A DNA stretch of 64,000 bases from an uncultured Psychrosphaera sp. (GCF_947500655.1 NZ_CANMSK010000013.1:51763-115762); one strand, 5' to 3'. Numbered from the stretch's first letter, positions 8,690 through 16,220 are shown. A program made the numbers and translations. Notes: generated by a model from the letters alone, not told the origin.

Positions 8690-9589
8690 TTATACAGATA
8701 CGACTAACGTTCCAATATCATTTGCGAAACCACCTACTTTAACCTTGCTTACAATGCCATTATCAAGCTCAACCGATGCCGTTATGATTGATTGACAGTT
8801 CATTGCCCTGCCCTGCTCAAACACATAATCGTTACCTAAGGTTAAATGCTCTGAAAGATAACATGCTAACGCACCACTGGCGCTGCCCGTTGCAGATTCT
8901 TCCGTAATCCCAAACAAAGGAGCAAAGTTACGACAACTTGCCGTTATGTTAGTCTGCGTGTTGCTGCTAGGGCTAGCTTTGCAAAGCTCAAAGACATGAA
9001 ATCCAATAACGTTATGTTTTTTACAAAACGCAGAAATAAGCTCATCATCTGGTGCTAATAAATCTAAATAACCATAAGGGACCGGAATGATCACATCAGG
9101 TAATCCTGTTGAGATAACTTCAATTGGGAGCTGAGTACTTTCTAATACCTTAGAATTAATACCAATAAGATCTGAGAGCTCTTTATATAAAAGGCCTTGA
9201 GATAAAAAACAATCTAGTTTTTGCGGTAGTTGTTGTTCCATAACCACTTTACCATCGGACTCTACCACTACAGGCAAGATCCCAGCTTTGGTACGTTGAA
9301 CATAAGAGCCAACTGTCACAATGCCCTTTTGATAAAGGCTAGCAAACACAGCGAGCGTAGCATGACCACAAAAATCAACTTCCTCTGTTGTGGTAAAAAA
9401 AGAAACCTCAAAATCAACTTTTTCATCGCGAGAAACAAAGGCGGTTTCTGAATAACCTACCGTTTGTGCAATTTTTAGCTTTTGTTCACTTGATAATTCA
9501 TCGGCATTAAACACTACGCCTGCAGGATTTCCACCAGCGCCATTGGCGGTAAAAGAGCTAACTAAAATCACTTCTACATTCACTAACAT
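8690..9589 (-). CDS. PhzF-family isomerase
   Basis: A 299-residue protein of the PhzF/diaminopimelate-epimerase-like fold. Visible motifs: FTANGAGGNPAGVV (13-26), YSETAFV with the conserved catalytic-type Glu at about 48, DFCGHATLA (first-domain helix start) and EESATGSASGALACYL in the second domain. Family members catalyse proton shifts on small molecules; phenazine synthesis is only one case and nothing here suggests it. Its ATG overlaps the stop of the upstream GNAT gene by one base and has a strong AAGGAGA site, so the two are translationally linked. The substrate is unknown. Confidence 0.88.
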   Translation of the reverse strand: MLVNVEVILVSSFTANGAGGNPAGVVFNADELSSEQKLKIAQTVGYSETAFVSRDEKVDFEVSFFTTTEEVDFCGHATLAVFASLYQKGIVTVGSYVQRTKAGILPVVVESDGKVVMEQQLPQKLDCFLSQGLLYKELSDLIGINSKVLESTQLPIEVISTGLPDVIIPVPYGYLDLLAPDDELISAFCKKHNVIGFHVFELCKASPSSNTQTNITASCRNFAPLFGITEESATGSASGALACYLSEHLTLGNDYVFEQGRAMNCQSIITASVELDNGIVSKVKVGGFANDIGTLVVSV

Positions 9590-10083
9590 TATCTCCTTAA
9601 AAACATTGCTAATTTCTCAATACCGTGAGAAGGCGTAAACCTTTTAAACTCAATAAAACCGTGCTTTTCATATAAATTAATCGCGGGTTTATTTACTACT
9701 GCAGTTTCTACAACTGCATCAGCAAAGTCACTTTCCTTTAAAACAAAGCTAATTAATTTACCAGCAATACCTTTTCTAAAGTGGTTAGGATCAACGGTTA
9801 AACTACAAATATCTAATGTTTTATTTTTAATGCTTATTTCAATCACACCGCCAATACACTTGTTTTCAGTACTGGTATTTACAGTACTGTCATTTACCAT
9901 ACATGGATTTACAACAGCCCCATAAAATTGAGTATTTGAACACATGATATCTTCAACAGTACGAGACAAAGGTGGGAAATCAGTTACACCAATAAGATCA
10001 GCTTCAATTTTATAAGAACGTTGAAAGACACTGAAAATTTGACGAGCAACACTTTCGTTTACGTTACCAAGTCGTTTTATCAC
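9589..10083 (-). CDS. GNAT-family N-acetyltransferase
   Basis: A 164-residue acetyltransferase. The acetyl-CoA-binding motif A is seen in DICSLTVDPNHFRKGIAGKLISFV (about 110-133; the Arg/Lys-x-x-Gly-x-Gly/Ala element is RKGIAG), followed by INLYEKHGFIEFKRF, the usual motif B end. First gene of a two-gene unit with phzF (one-base overlap). The substrate is unknown. The pairing with a PhzF isomerase suggests modification of a small metabolite, which is inference. Confidence 0.82.
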   Translation of the reverse strand: MIKRLGNVNESVARQIFSVFQRSYKIEADLIGVTDFPPLSRTVEDIMCSNTQFYGAVVNPCMVNDSTVNTSTENKCIGGVIEISIKNKTLDICSLTVDPNHFRKGIAGKLISFVLKESDFADAVVETAVVNKPAINLYEKHGFIEFKRFTPSHGIEKLAMFLRR

Positions 10084-10453
10084 AATAACCTCCGTTAATA
10101 CCTTAATGTGTAACTTAATTTAATCGCAATATCTTGCCTTTAAGAGCTTAACGTACCTTCATTCAGATATTGTCGATCAAGCACAAAATCAAACTAAGTT
10201 AATGGGGTTAACTAACACCCAAATCAAGAAAACGCCGAGTTTTAAAAGTTACAATTTTTAAATTCAAATTCGATAATGCACTACATACGTGAAAGTCACC
10301 TAAAAACTTAGCAATGGAAAAATGATTATCATATGATACAGCCATAAAATTAAGATAATAAACAATCTATTGCCTTTTATAATAAAAAAAGTGCCATTAG
10401 TTGTATAAATCAAAGCTCAATAGATGGAAATTGAAAAAACGGAGATTAAATAA
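10084..10453. other. Gene-free region with a Fur-like palindrome
   Basis: No coding sequence is evident. At 10322-10332 ATGATTATCAT is an 11-bp palindrome that matches the core of a Fur box (ATGATNATCAT), but the outer bases fit poorly (about 12-13 of 19 positions of the classical consensus). If real, it would lie about 120 bp upstream of the lipoprotein gene at 10454. Confidence 0.3.
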
Positions 10454-11338
10454 ATGAACCTTAGAGTCATTAAGTTATTACTAATATGCTTATTTTTAGC
10501 GTTAAATAGCGGTTGTACATTTGTATATAAAGCAAAAAATATTAATAAAGAATCGACCAAAATCACTAAGCAAATTAATATCGCAGTGAAAAAAGTAGAC
10601 ACAGATTTAGCAAGTTTAAACTCGCTAAAACGTCAACTGATAACCCAAAAGGAATTAAATCAACAAGCACTGCAACTATTAGAGCAAAAACTTCCCAACT
10701 TAGTTGAACTGGCTAAATCAGCAAAGCAAACGGAAATCAATGTGAATAAATCACAAAACAAACTGCGTGGTTTATTTAAAGGACATAAGAAAGTAACGAC
10801 TAATTCACAGCTTGGCGAAAAGATAGAACAACAACATGAGCATAAAACTCAGTTAGCTAGCCAACTAATAGACATTCATAATCAATACGCCGATGAAAGA
10901 AAAGTATTAACTGGAGAATTAGCAGACCAAGAAGTTAAACAAGTCAGCCTAGTTAAAACCCATAAAAGAGCTGTCAAAAAACTTCAAAAATACAAAACGC
11001 AAGCAGTTAAAAAACAAAAGAAGATCAGAGAGCTCAAACAACGTCTTTTGAAAAACAATAAAGATATGACTTTAGAGCAAAGAAAAAGCGTTGAGAAAAA
11101 AACAGCAGAACTAACAGCCAGCATTGGTTTAACGATTAAAAAGCTAAACGCAGTTAGCAACAAATATAATGCTTTGATTAAAAAGTATAAAAATAAAAAA
11201 CCAGCCTGGTCTTACCCTAAAAACGATATATATAACTTTCAGCTTTATATAGAAAAGACGAAAATTGATTTTGACCAACATCAAACTGAGCTCAACGCAA
11301 AACTAGAGGACTGGAACCAATTAATGAACTCTTTTTAG
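10454..11338 (+). CDS. Coiled-coil lipoprotein of unknown function
   Basis: A 294-residue protein with a lipoprotein signal peptide; the lipobox LNSGC ends at about Cys 22. The rest is almost wholly charged alpha-helix, rich in Lys, Gln, Glu and Leu, with heptad-like spacing from about residue 40 to 240 (for example VKKVDTDLASLNSLKRQLIT and KKQKKIRELKQRLLKNNK). This suggests a long periplasmic coiled coil anchored in a membrane. The residue after the Cys is Thr, so by the Asp+2 rule it should go to the outer membrane. No homologous family recognised. It stands alone between gene-free stretches, 131 nt ahead of the TorF-like porin. Confidence 0.75.
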   Translation: MNLRVIKLLLICLFLALNSGCTFVYKAKNINKESTKITKQINIAVKKVDTDLASLNSLKRQLITQKELNQQALQLLEQKLPNLVELAKSAKQTEINVNKSQNKLRGLFKGHKKVTTNSQLGEKIEQQHEHKTQLASQLIDIHNQYADERKVLTGELADQEVKQVSLVKTHKRAVKKLQKYKTQAVKKQKKIRELKQRLLKNNKDMTLEQRKSVEKKTAELTASIGLTIKKLNAVSNKYNALIKKYKNKKPAWSYPKNDIYNFQLYIEKTKIDFDQHQTELNAKLEDWNQLMNSF

Positions 11339-11469
11339 TTAACAAAATAACAGAGACAACCATCTTACATGCCAATACAAAAGCAAACTAGGATATCCAC
11401 TAATTGACAACCAAGCATCTGACGTTTAGTCTGCCGCAATAAATAAAATGATGTATTTAATACTTTAAA

Positions 11470-12153
11470 ATGGATATGAAAATTATGATGAAAAAAATTA
11501 TCGCCACTTCTTTATTAATTTTGACTACTGCAGGCGCTCAAGCCAAAAGTACCGATCAAATTGGCTTTATGAGCGACTATTTATTCCGTGGTATTACTCA
11601 AACGGATCACGGTTTTGCCGCTTACGCCCAGACAAAAAAAACAAATGGCAATGGCTACGGTAAGATATCTTTTATCAATATTGATGCTCCAGACAATGCG
11701 GAAGGTATTCCTGTACAAATGAATGTGAGCTTTGGTTACAACAGTCAATTTGATGTTTTTAACATTGACCTAGAAGTGATCACTTATAACTATTTGATTG
11801 ACTCGAGAAGCGATGAGACTGAATTTAAAATAGGTACGTCTCTTTCAAAAAGTTTAGACATTGCTCTGTACCGTGGTATTAAAAATAAAACCTTATACGC
11901 TGAACTCGTTTACGAAAAATATTTAACCAATCGTTTATACCTAGATGCTCATGTGGGTTACGCAACTCAAGATGACTCAGACGACAGCGCACTAGACGCA
12001 CGTGTAGAGTTAGGTCGTGACTTCCCTGAGTTTTACGGCATAGATATTTATGTAGCCGCTGACTTTATTACTGACACAACTCCGTATGGTAATAATGGCG
12101 ACCAAGATGACTCTGAACTGAGTTATGTTTTTGGTGTTCGTAAAAACTTCTAA
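11470..12153 (+). CDS. TorF-family putative porin (Gcw_chp)
   Basis: A 227-residue secreted beta-barrel candidate. A signal peptide (KKIIATSLLILTTAGAQA) is followed by the family hallmark IGFMSDYLFRGITQTDHGFAAYAQ, then alternating amphipathic strands with aromatic girdles and a C-terminal YVFGVRKNF ending in Phe, as expected for BAM-dependent insertion. Members of CHP02001/TorF are predicted outer-membrane proteins. Start choice is open: ATGs at 11470, 11476, 11485 and 11488 are in frame and the later ones give a tighter signal peptide. A terminator follows at 12189. Confidence 0.85.
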   Translation: MDMKIMMKKIIATSLLILTTAGAQAKSTDQIGFMSDYLFRGITQTDHGFAAYAQTKKTNGNGYGKISFINIDAPDNAEGIPVQMNVSFGYNSQFDVFNIDLEVITYNYLIDSRSDETEFKIGTSLSKSLDIALYRGIKNKTLYAELVYEKYLTNRLYLDAHVGYATQDDSDDSALDARVELGRDFPEFYGIDIYVAADFITDTTPYGNNGDQDDSELSYVFGVRKNF

Positions 12154-12188
12154 TAATTCTGTAGAACCATTAGCGGAATAAGACTTAA

Positions 12189-12224
12189 GCCGATTTAATG
12201 TTGATAACGTTAATCGGCGTTTTT
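12189..12224 (+). terminator. Terminator of the TorF-like gene
   Basis: Inverted repeat GCCGATT(T)AA/TTAATCGGC with a 12-nt loop, then GTTTTT. It lies 36 nt after the stop codon. Confidence 0.75.
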
Positions 12225-12252
12225 GTTGCTATTTGCTAAAGCGCAGCTTTAA

Positions 12253-12729
12253 TTAAAATAATTTATCTTCTGGCTCAATAGCCCAAATAGCCTCGTCTGG
12301 AACTGTATTTATATATTTATTACCCACTATGTCGTAAATAAAAATAGACACTAAAGTCCGCTTTCTTATTGCATCCCACTCGGTGACGCCTTTAAATAAG
12401 CCAACACCAGATATAACTAAATCTAAATAACCATCTCTGTTTACGTCTACAAACTGGTGTTTAAGTAAGTGATCTTGAAAAATAGTTCCATCGTTATGTG
12501 AGTCGTACGTATGAATATAAATTCCACCAATGTTAATACCGCCATCACCGCGTGCTGTAATACTAAATTTATAAGGCAAAGAAACGCCACCACCAACATC
12601 TAACGAACCTTTTAATTCTTCATAAGGAGCAAGTTGTTTAACTAACTCGTAATCAATAATTTCAGATGCTTCATTTGATAAAGCACCAAAGCTCATAAGC
12701 GCTGCAACCAGCAATGTTAACGTTTTCAT
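12253..12729 (-). CDS. Secreted FG-GAP/VCBS-like hypothetical protein
   Basis: 158 residues. A signal peptide (KTLTLLVAALMSFGALS) is visible. The core holds HQFVDVNRDGYLDLVISGVG, a DxNxDGxxDL calcium-binding loop of the FG-GAP/VCBS type, at about residues 93-112. Only one such loop is present, so it is a single blade rather than a whole propeller, unless it assembles with partners. No catalytic residues are seen. It converges on the TorF-like gene. Function unknown. Confidence 0.7.
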   Translation of the reverse strand: MKTLTLLVAALMSFGALSNEASEIIDYELVKQLAPYEELKGSLDVGGGVSLPYKFSITARGDGGINIGGIYIHTYDSHNDGTIFQDHLLKHQFVDVNRDGYLDLVISGVGLFKGVTEWDAIRKRTLVSIFIYDIVGNKYINTVPDEAIWAIEPEDKLF

Positions 12730-13247
12730 ATCGACCCTTTTAAAACAACGGTTATATCAGAAGCCAACCTTATTAAGACGTCTCTGATAATACTAAAAAG
12801 AGGTTACTCTTTATTTATTTTTCCTATTGATAACAGATATTTACCACAATTTCCAGTTCTTTCCTGTATGCATGTACCGCTTCAAACATCCTGTTTATTT
12901 AGATTTTAGTAATTGGATACTTTGACTTTTATATACTGCAATGTAGAGAGATAAATTATTCTCAATTGAGAAACAAACGATGTAGTTTAGTCATCTAAAT
13001 AAATCTGTTTGTGACAAAGAGTAATTAGGAAAGTTTCGAGCTGCGAGTGGCGAGCTAAGAAATTAGCTCAACAGAAGATCAATAATGAAGTACGGATTGA
13101 TGTGTGTATAAAGGCTTTACTCTTGAGCTAATGTAAACTACTTCTTAACTTTTTTATGTTGTGAACAAGGCAATACATTTGCCATTTACTTTATCTTGTC
13201 GACGTAGCGCGGAATCAAAATGATCTGACTCCGTTGATTCTTTTCTT
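12730..13247. other. Gene-free left flank of the accessory region
   Basis: About 520 bp without a credible gene. It contains a degenerate 7-bp tandem repeat at 13038-13058 (GAGCTGC, GAGTGGC, GAGCTAA), and near its right end GACTCCGTTGATTCTTTTC (13225-13243), similar to a sequence at the far side of the cassette region (16461-16480). Confidence 0.6.
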
Positions 13248-13682
13248 TTATTCTTTTTTTGCGTATTCTCGAACCAATTTCAATTTCGATTCAGCGAATT
13301 CTAATTGTGGCCGATATGTAAATGACCCATGGCAATGTGAGACATAGTTCTCAACGCTACTTTCTTTGGGGACATAGACTAAATACCTTTGCGTCGGGTA
13401 TAAATCTAGACCGCAATTACTATAGGTTCTTAAAGATTCTACAGGGATAGCCGACTCTTTAAATGTCTCAATTGTGTTAAATGTTGCTTCAAGTACTTTG
13501 CGATACTCATCCTTCCGACTTTTATCTGGAATTGTAACTACTTTCAAAGACTGTACCTCAATAAGTAAAACTGCTTTAGCATCCCCAAATGACTCTTCAA
13601 CAGACTTTAATCCACAAGAACAGCTTAAAGCATCATATGAAAACATGACACATATCAAAGTTAAGAATTGCAATATTTTCAC
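13248..13682 (-). CDS. Secreted TIMP/NTR-like cysteine-rich protein
   Basis: 144 residues from a GTG at 13682, chosen because GGAGGG lies 6 nt upstream and a clean signal peptide follows (KILQFLTLICVMFSYDALS); an ATG at 13700 is also in frame. The mature protein begins CSCG, followed by AKAVLLIEV, a TYSNCGLDLYPTQRYLVYV segment and SHCHGSF. This is the pattern of bacterial TIMP-like (netrin-fold) proteins, in which N-terminal Cys-x-Cys pairs with later cysteines. Last gene of the minus-strand cassette cluster. Function unknown; protease inhibition is only a family analogy. Confidence 0.7.
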   Translation of the reverse strand: MKILQFLTLICVMFSYDALSCSCGLKSVEESFGDAKAVLLIEVQSLKVVTIPDKSRKDEYRKVLEATFNTIETFKESAIPVESLRTYSNCGLDLYPTQRYLVYVPKESSVENYVSHCHGSFTYRPQLEFAESKLKLVREYAKKE

Positions 13683-13701
13683 ATACCCTCCTACCCACAT
13701 A

Positions 13702-13761
13702 AAAATTCATTCAGAGGCTTAAAATAACTTATTAAATAATGAAAATAAAGTGGAGCCTCTG
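13702..13761 (-). repeat. Degenerate attC-like inverted repeat (about 60 bp)
   Basis: Read on the minus strand, the stop of the 62-aa gene runs into CTAACAGAGGCTCCACTT, and about 30 AT-rich bases later AAGCCTCTGAATG. The arms AGAGGCT/AGCCTCT pair, and the first arm is preceded by an R''-like CTAAC. The matching GTTAG of the R' box is absent (GAATG instead), so as a recombination site it looks dead. It could also simply be a terminator. Confidence 0.4.
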
Positions 13762-13950
13762 TTAGTGTACTTCTGCCGAAATGATCTCAAAATCATCTAC
13801 TAATTTTTCAGTAAGTGAAGTTACATGAATATTGAGTTTAATTTTTGCATTATGAATAGCATGTTCTTCGTCATTAGCCCAAACCGTTTGCGTAGATAGC
13901 TCTTCATTATCGCTTGTTTTATATTTTAATTTTACGTTATAAATTTCCAT
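13762..13950 (-). CDS. Small cassette-type hypothetical protein (62 aa)
   Basis: A 62-residue soluble acidic protein. Its pattern MEIYNVKLKYKT...TQTVWANDEEHAIHNAKIKL suggests a small alpha/beta fold in which a strand pair is followed by a helix. No family recognised. It sits between two attC-like inverted repeats and has the same orientation as its neighbours, as expected of an integron gene cassette. No obvious ribosome binding site precedes the ATG. Function unknown. Confidence 0.6.
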   Translation of the reverse strand: MEIYNVKLKYKTSDNEELSTQTVWANDEEHAIHNAKIKLNIHVTSLTEKLVDDFEIISAEVH

Positions 13951-13995
13951 TTTTCATTACACTCTAAAGTAATGTTTGATATTCACTTATTAAAA

Positions 13996-14091
13996 GACTC
14001 TATAAACGAAATCCGCGGTAAACTTTTAAACTCTAAAATACGAGTGAGTGTCTCTTTTATTATTTGGTTCAGGTTTACAGCTTTGTTATGG
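13996..14091 (-). repeat. attC-like site 2 (integron cassette recombination site)
   Basis: On the minus strand it begins directly after the TAG of the 145-aa gene with CATAACAAAGCTGTAAACC. This left end is nearly the same as that of site 1 (CATAACAAGAGCTTTAAACG). About 50 nt further AAAGTTTACCGCGG supplies a pairing arm for GTAAAC. The distal R' box reads CGTTTATAG rather than GTTRRRY, so it is degenerate. Its position immediately after a stop codon and the shared end with site 1 are the main support. Confidence 0.6.
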
Positions 14092-14529
14092 CTATAAACG
14101 AGCGGATACAACAGCATACGCACCACCCAATCCCCCTTGATCACTTAACTGTGTATACCTTGCATCAGGTTTCGTTTTTATAGTGAAAGTGGAATGAAAA
14201 TCACCTGCGAAACCCAAATATACACTTGGAAAATGGTAACCTCTCCAGTCAAATTGATCATATGTAATATCGATAATAACATCATCACAAGATAACCACG
14301 CATGGCTTCGTATTTCATTATTTAAGCCGCCAAATTCACCGTGAACTAAATCCAATATTAGATTTAGTTCTTGAAAAACGTATTCAGCTAAAAGATGAGA
14401 CGAATCATCACAACAGCCTCCCGGGAACTGAGTAGCCCCCATAGAAGACTGTCCATTAAATTCAGATCTCGGGATGCTTTCTATAACTTCTCGAAAGTGA
14501 TACACGAGATTTTTTAGCCTTTCCTTCAT
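14092..14529 (-). CDS. Cassette-encoded protein with Cys-His-Asp arrangement (transglutaminase/papain-like)
   Basis: 145 residues, starting with GAGGT 5 nt upstream of the ATG. A GGCCDDSSHLLAEYV segment at about residues 37-51 puts Cys at the start of a helix. SHAWL (about 76-80) supplies a His on a strand, and VIIDITYDQF (about 84-93) an Asp on the next strand. This order and spacing is that of transglutaminase-like and papain-like thiol enzymes. No export signal is present. Substrate and role are unknown. It lies between attC sites 1 and 2, so it is a complete cassette. Confidence 0.65.
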   Translation of the reverse strand: MKERLKNLVYHFREVIESIPRSEFNGQSSMGATQFPGGCCDDSSHLLAEYVFQELNLILDLVHGEFGGLNNEIRSHAWLSCDDVIIDITYDQFDWRGYHFPSVYLGFAGDFHSTFTIKTKPDARYTQLSDQGGLGGAYAVVSARL

Positions 14530-14551
14530 GCTACCTCGGTATTCCCGTAGG

Positions 14552-14654
14552 GCCTCAACGCCCGCTTAAGCGGACAAAAATTGTTGGTTATAATGTGGAG
14601 CGAAGCGGAACCTAACCAACTGTTTTTTGTTCCGTTTAAAGCTCTTGTTATGAC
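14552..14654 (-). repeat. attC site 1 (clear integron cassette recombination site)
   Basis: About 100 bp, read on the minus strand. It opens with CATAACAAGAGC (R'' side), directly after the stop of the 235-aa gene, and closes with AAGCGGGCGTTGAGG (R' side, GTT triplet), about 22 nt before the ATG of the 145-aa gene. The two halves form a long imperfect palindrome: TTTAAACGGAACAAAAAACA with TTGGTTA pairs against TAACCAA followed by CAATTTTTGTCCGCTTAAG. These are the architecture and end sequences typical of attC sites in chromosomal integrons of marine gammaproteobacteria. Confidence 0.85.
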
Positions 14655-14659
14655 GATTT

Positions 14660-15367
14660 TCAATTCGTGATTGTTACTGGTAGCTCTGTTAAACCAAGAT
14701 TAGTTTTGAACGGTTGGGCATCACACAAATGAGGCCTATTAGGTATGGGTTGTTCAATTTCATTTGGTGCAATAACAACTTCAATATTTGAAAACTCAAC
14801 TTTGTTGTCATTGGCTTGTGAAATGAGACCAAGTGCCGTCAGTTTTAATTGAGATTTAATTATTTCTTGTAGGCTTTTATCGTTTTGTATTCTGTAATAG
14901 GCTATGTATTTAGCAATGTCTTCAGCTCGTTCACGCTCTTTTCTATAATGTTCTGCTTGTGCATCAGAATCCATTAGAATAAGTAATTGGTTATTAAATT
15001 TATAATGATCGCGTTCATCAATTAAATTTGTCCCTTCATTAAGGATTTTTATTTTCGGTGACTCAACTATCCACTTTTTCGTCTCACCTATTACTACCTC
15101 TTTGATTTTTACATCACTTAGAGTTATTGAATAATTAACTCTAGCCGTCCATGACATTAAATAATCTGCAATGCGAGCCTGTGTCGGACATACAGCATAA
15201 ACTTTTGAAATTTGTTCAGTTAAAGGAATAAACTCTGATTGCCGAATTTGGCTTTCAATGAAACTCGGAGGAAGAGCTGGTCGTTCAGAGTTTTTTTCAT
15301 CCCACCACATTTTTCCAAAAATCCCAGCTAATGCAATTCCAATAATAGCGATTATATACTCTTTCAT
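14660..15367 (-). CDS. Cassette-type membrane-anchored hypothetical protein
   Basis: 235 residues. One N-terminal membrane helix (YIIAIIGIALAGIFGKMWW), then a long soluble region with WTARVNYSITLSDVKIKEV and charged helices (HYRKERERAEDIAKYIAYYRI). The layout, a membrane anchor followed by a strand-rich and then helical domain, recalls DUF4230-type proteins, but I could not confirm this. AAGGAG lies 5 nt ahead of the ATG. It is the first gene of the cassette cluster and ends at attC site 1. Function unknown. Confidence 0.65.
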   Translation of the reverse strand: MKEYIIAIIGIALAGIFGKMWWDEKNSERPALPPSFIESQIRQSEFIPLTEQISKVYAVCPTQARIADYLMSWTARVNYSITLSDVKIKEVVIGETKKWIVESPKIKILNEGTNLIDERDHYKFNNQLLILMDSDAQAEHYRKERERAEDIAKYIAYYRIQNDKSLQEIIKSQLKLTALGLISQANDNKVEFSNIEVVIAPNEIEQPIPNRPHLCDAQPFKTNLGLTELPVTITN

Positions 15368-15375
15368 GAAAACTC

Positions 15376-15450
15376 CTTTTCGTTATAACAGCGTATTAGC
15401 GCGAATTCCTGTTAAAGGAAGTTATCCACTGGTGGTTTTATTCCGCTAAT
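15376..15450 (-). repeat. attC-like or attI-like half site upstream of the first cassette
   Basis: On the minus strand TATTAGCGGAAT pairs with ATTCGCGCTAATA (two unpaired bases, like the extrahelical bases of attC), followed by CGCTGTTATAACG, whose GTTATAA resembles an R' box, 13 nt before the ATG of the 235-aa gene. No convincing R'' box is visible on the other side. It may be a degraded attC left by a lost cassette. Confidence 0.45.
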
Positions 15451-15534
15451 AAACTTTTTTATTTAATAGTGGTAATAACTTAGCAGTTGATTTGTAGATA
15501 AACAAACGTTTTTTGGTTTGGGGAAAACGAGCCA

Positions 15535-15666
15535 TTTACATAACATGCCATCAGTGGCGCGTTATGTAAAAATTTATTTTAAAGAATTTTTCATAAAATC
15601 AGAAGCTTACTAAAAACCTCTACTTAATCGTGCCATTTTAATAAGTTACATAACGTGCCATTACTT
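15535..15666. repeat. TTACATAACRTGCCA inverted and direct repeats
   Basis: TTTACATAACATGCCA (15535-15550) faces TGGCGCGTTATGTAAA (15555-15570) across 4 nt, with two mismatches. A third copy, TTACATAACGTGCCA, lies at 15646-15660 in direct orientation, and a partial CGTGCCATTTTA at 15629-15640 repeats CGTGCCATTACTTTA at 15655. Paired short arms plus a direct copy about 110 bp away resemble recombinase core sites or leftover element ends. No recombinase gene is present. Confidence 0.6.
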
Positions 15667-15753
15667 TAATCACACAAACATATAAGCCTATTTATTGTCT
15701 GCGAACGGCAGGTTCGCTCTTTTGTTCTTGATCTTGCTTTTACTCCCGATTCA

Positions 15754-15884
15754 AAACATCTGTATTAAATATTAACTTTTCTCAAATCGAGCGGGCATGG
15801 ATGCCCGATTGAGGAAAATGTTCAGGGACGAATGTTTTTCCGTATTTGAAGATAAAAGTTAATCTTTAATACAAATAGATGTTT
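15754..15884. mobile_element. MITE-like 130-bp inverted-repeat element
   Basis: Imperfect terminal inverted repeats of more than 30 bp: AAACATCTGTATTAAATATT with AACTTTTCTCAAAT at the left, TATTTGAAGATAAAAGTTAA with TCTTTAATACAAATAGATGTTT at the right. The interior carries a perfect hairpin CGGGCAT-GG-ATGCCCG (15792-15807). There is no open frame. The design suggests a miniature non-autonomous element or a large REP-type structure; no target duplication could be confirmed. Confidence 0.55.
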
Positions 15885-15907
15885 GTTTACGGGCGGCCTT
15901 TTTCGCC

Positions 15908-15981
15908 TACCTTTTTTGGCTGTTGAAAAAAGGTATGGTCGCCGAGAGGCGAAACCAGTGGTGAATATAAATACGATGTAA
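15908..15981 (+). repeat. Intergenic repeat, copy A
   Basis: Contains ACCTTTTTTGGCTGTTGAAA followed by AAAGGTA (stem ACCTTTTT/AAAAAGGT), then GCCGAGAGGCGAAACC with a GCC-GAGA-GGC mini-hairpin, then TAAATACGATGTAA. The same three blocks recur in copies B to D downstream. Confidence 0.75.
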
Positions 15982-16020
15982 AAGTTAAATAGCGAACTTT
16001 TAAAGTATAAAACAAAGCCA

Positions 16021-16193
16021 CTACCTTTTTGGCTGTTGAAAAAAGTATTGTTCACATCATGGATGATGGGATGCCATCAATACAGGGATGTATTATTGAT
16101 GGCCGTCATGGATGTGCCAGCTTAGGTTGTGTCGGGAACTTACAACCTGCACCGAGAGCCGAAACCTTAGAGTTAATTTAAATACGATGTAAC
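16021..16193 (+). repeat. Intergenic repeat, copy B, split by an insertion
   Basis: Starts CTACCTTTTTGGCTGTTGAA and ends with CCGAGAGCCGAAACCTTAGA and TAAATACGATGTAA, as in copy A, but about 100 bp (16047-16149) intervene. The insert carries its own hairpin GCCATCAATA/TATTGATGGC (16073-16103) around CAGGGATG. That motif echoes the interior of the MITE-like element, so one repeat has apparently inserted in another. Confidence 0.7.
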
Positions 16194-16220
16194 ACCAATA
16201 TAATTAAAGAAGTTCAGTTC

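Noticed and set aside
8690..9589. Phenazine biosynthesis gene
   Set aside because: PhzF-family proteins are widespread and no other phz gene is nearby; only the isomerase family can be supported.
15822..16055. 77-codon minus-strand frame in the repeat region
   Set aside because: It covers repeat copies and the end of the MITE-like element, has low-complexity Lys/Phe/Arg composition and no supporting signals.
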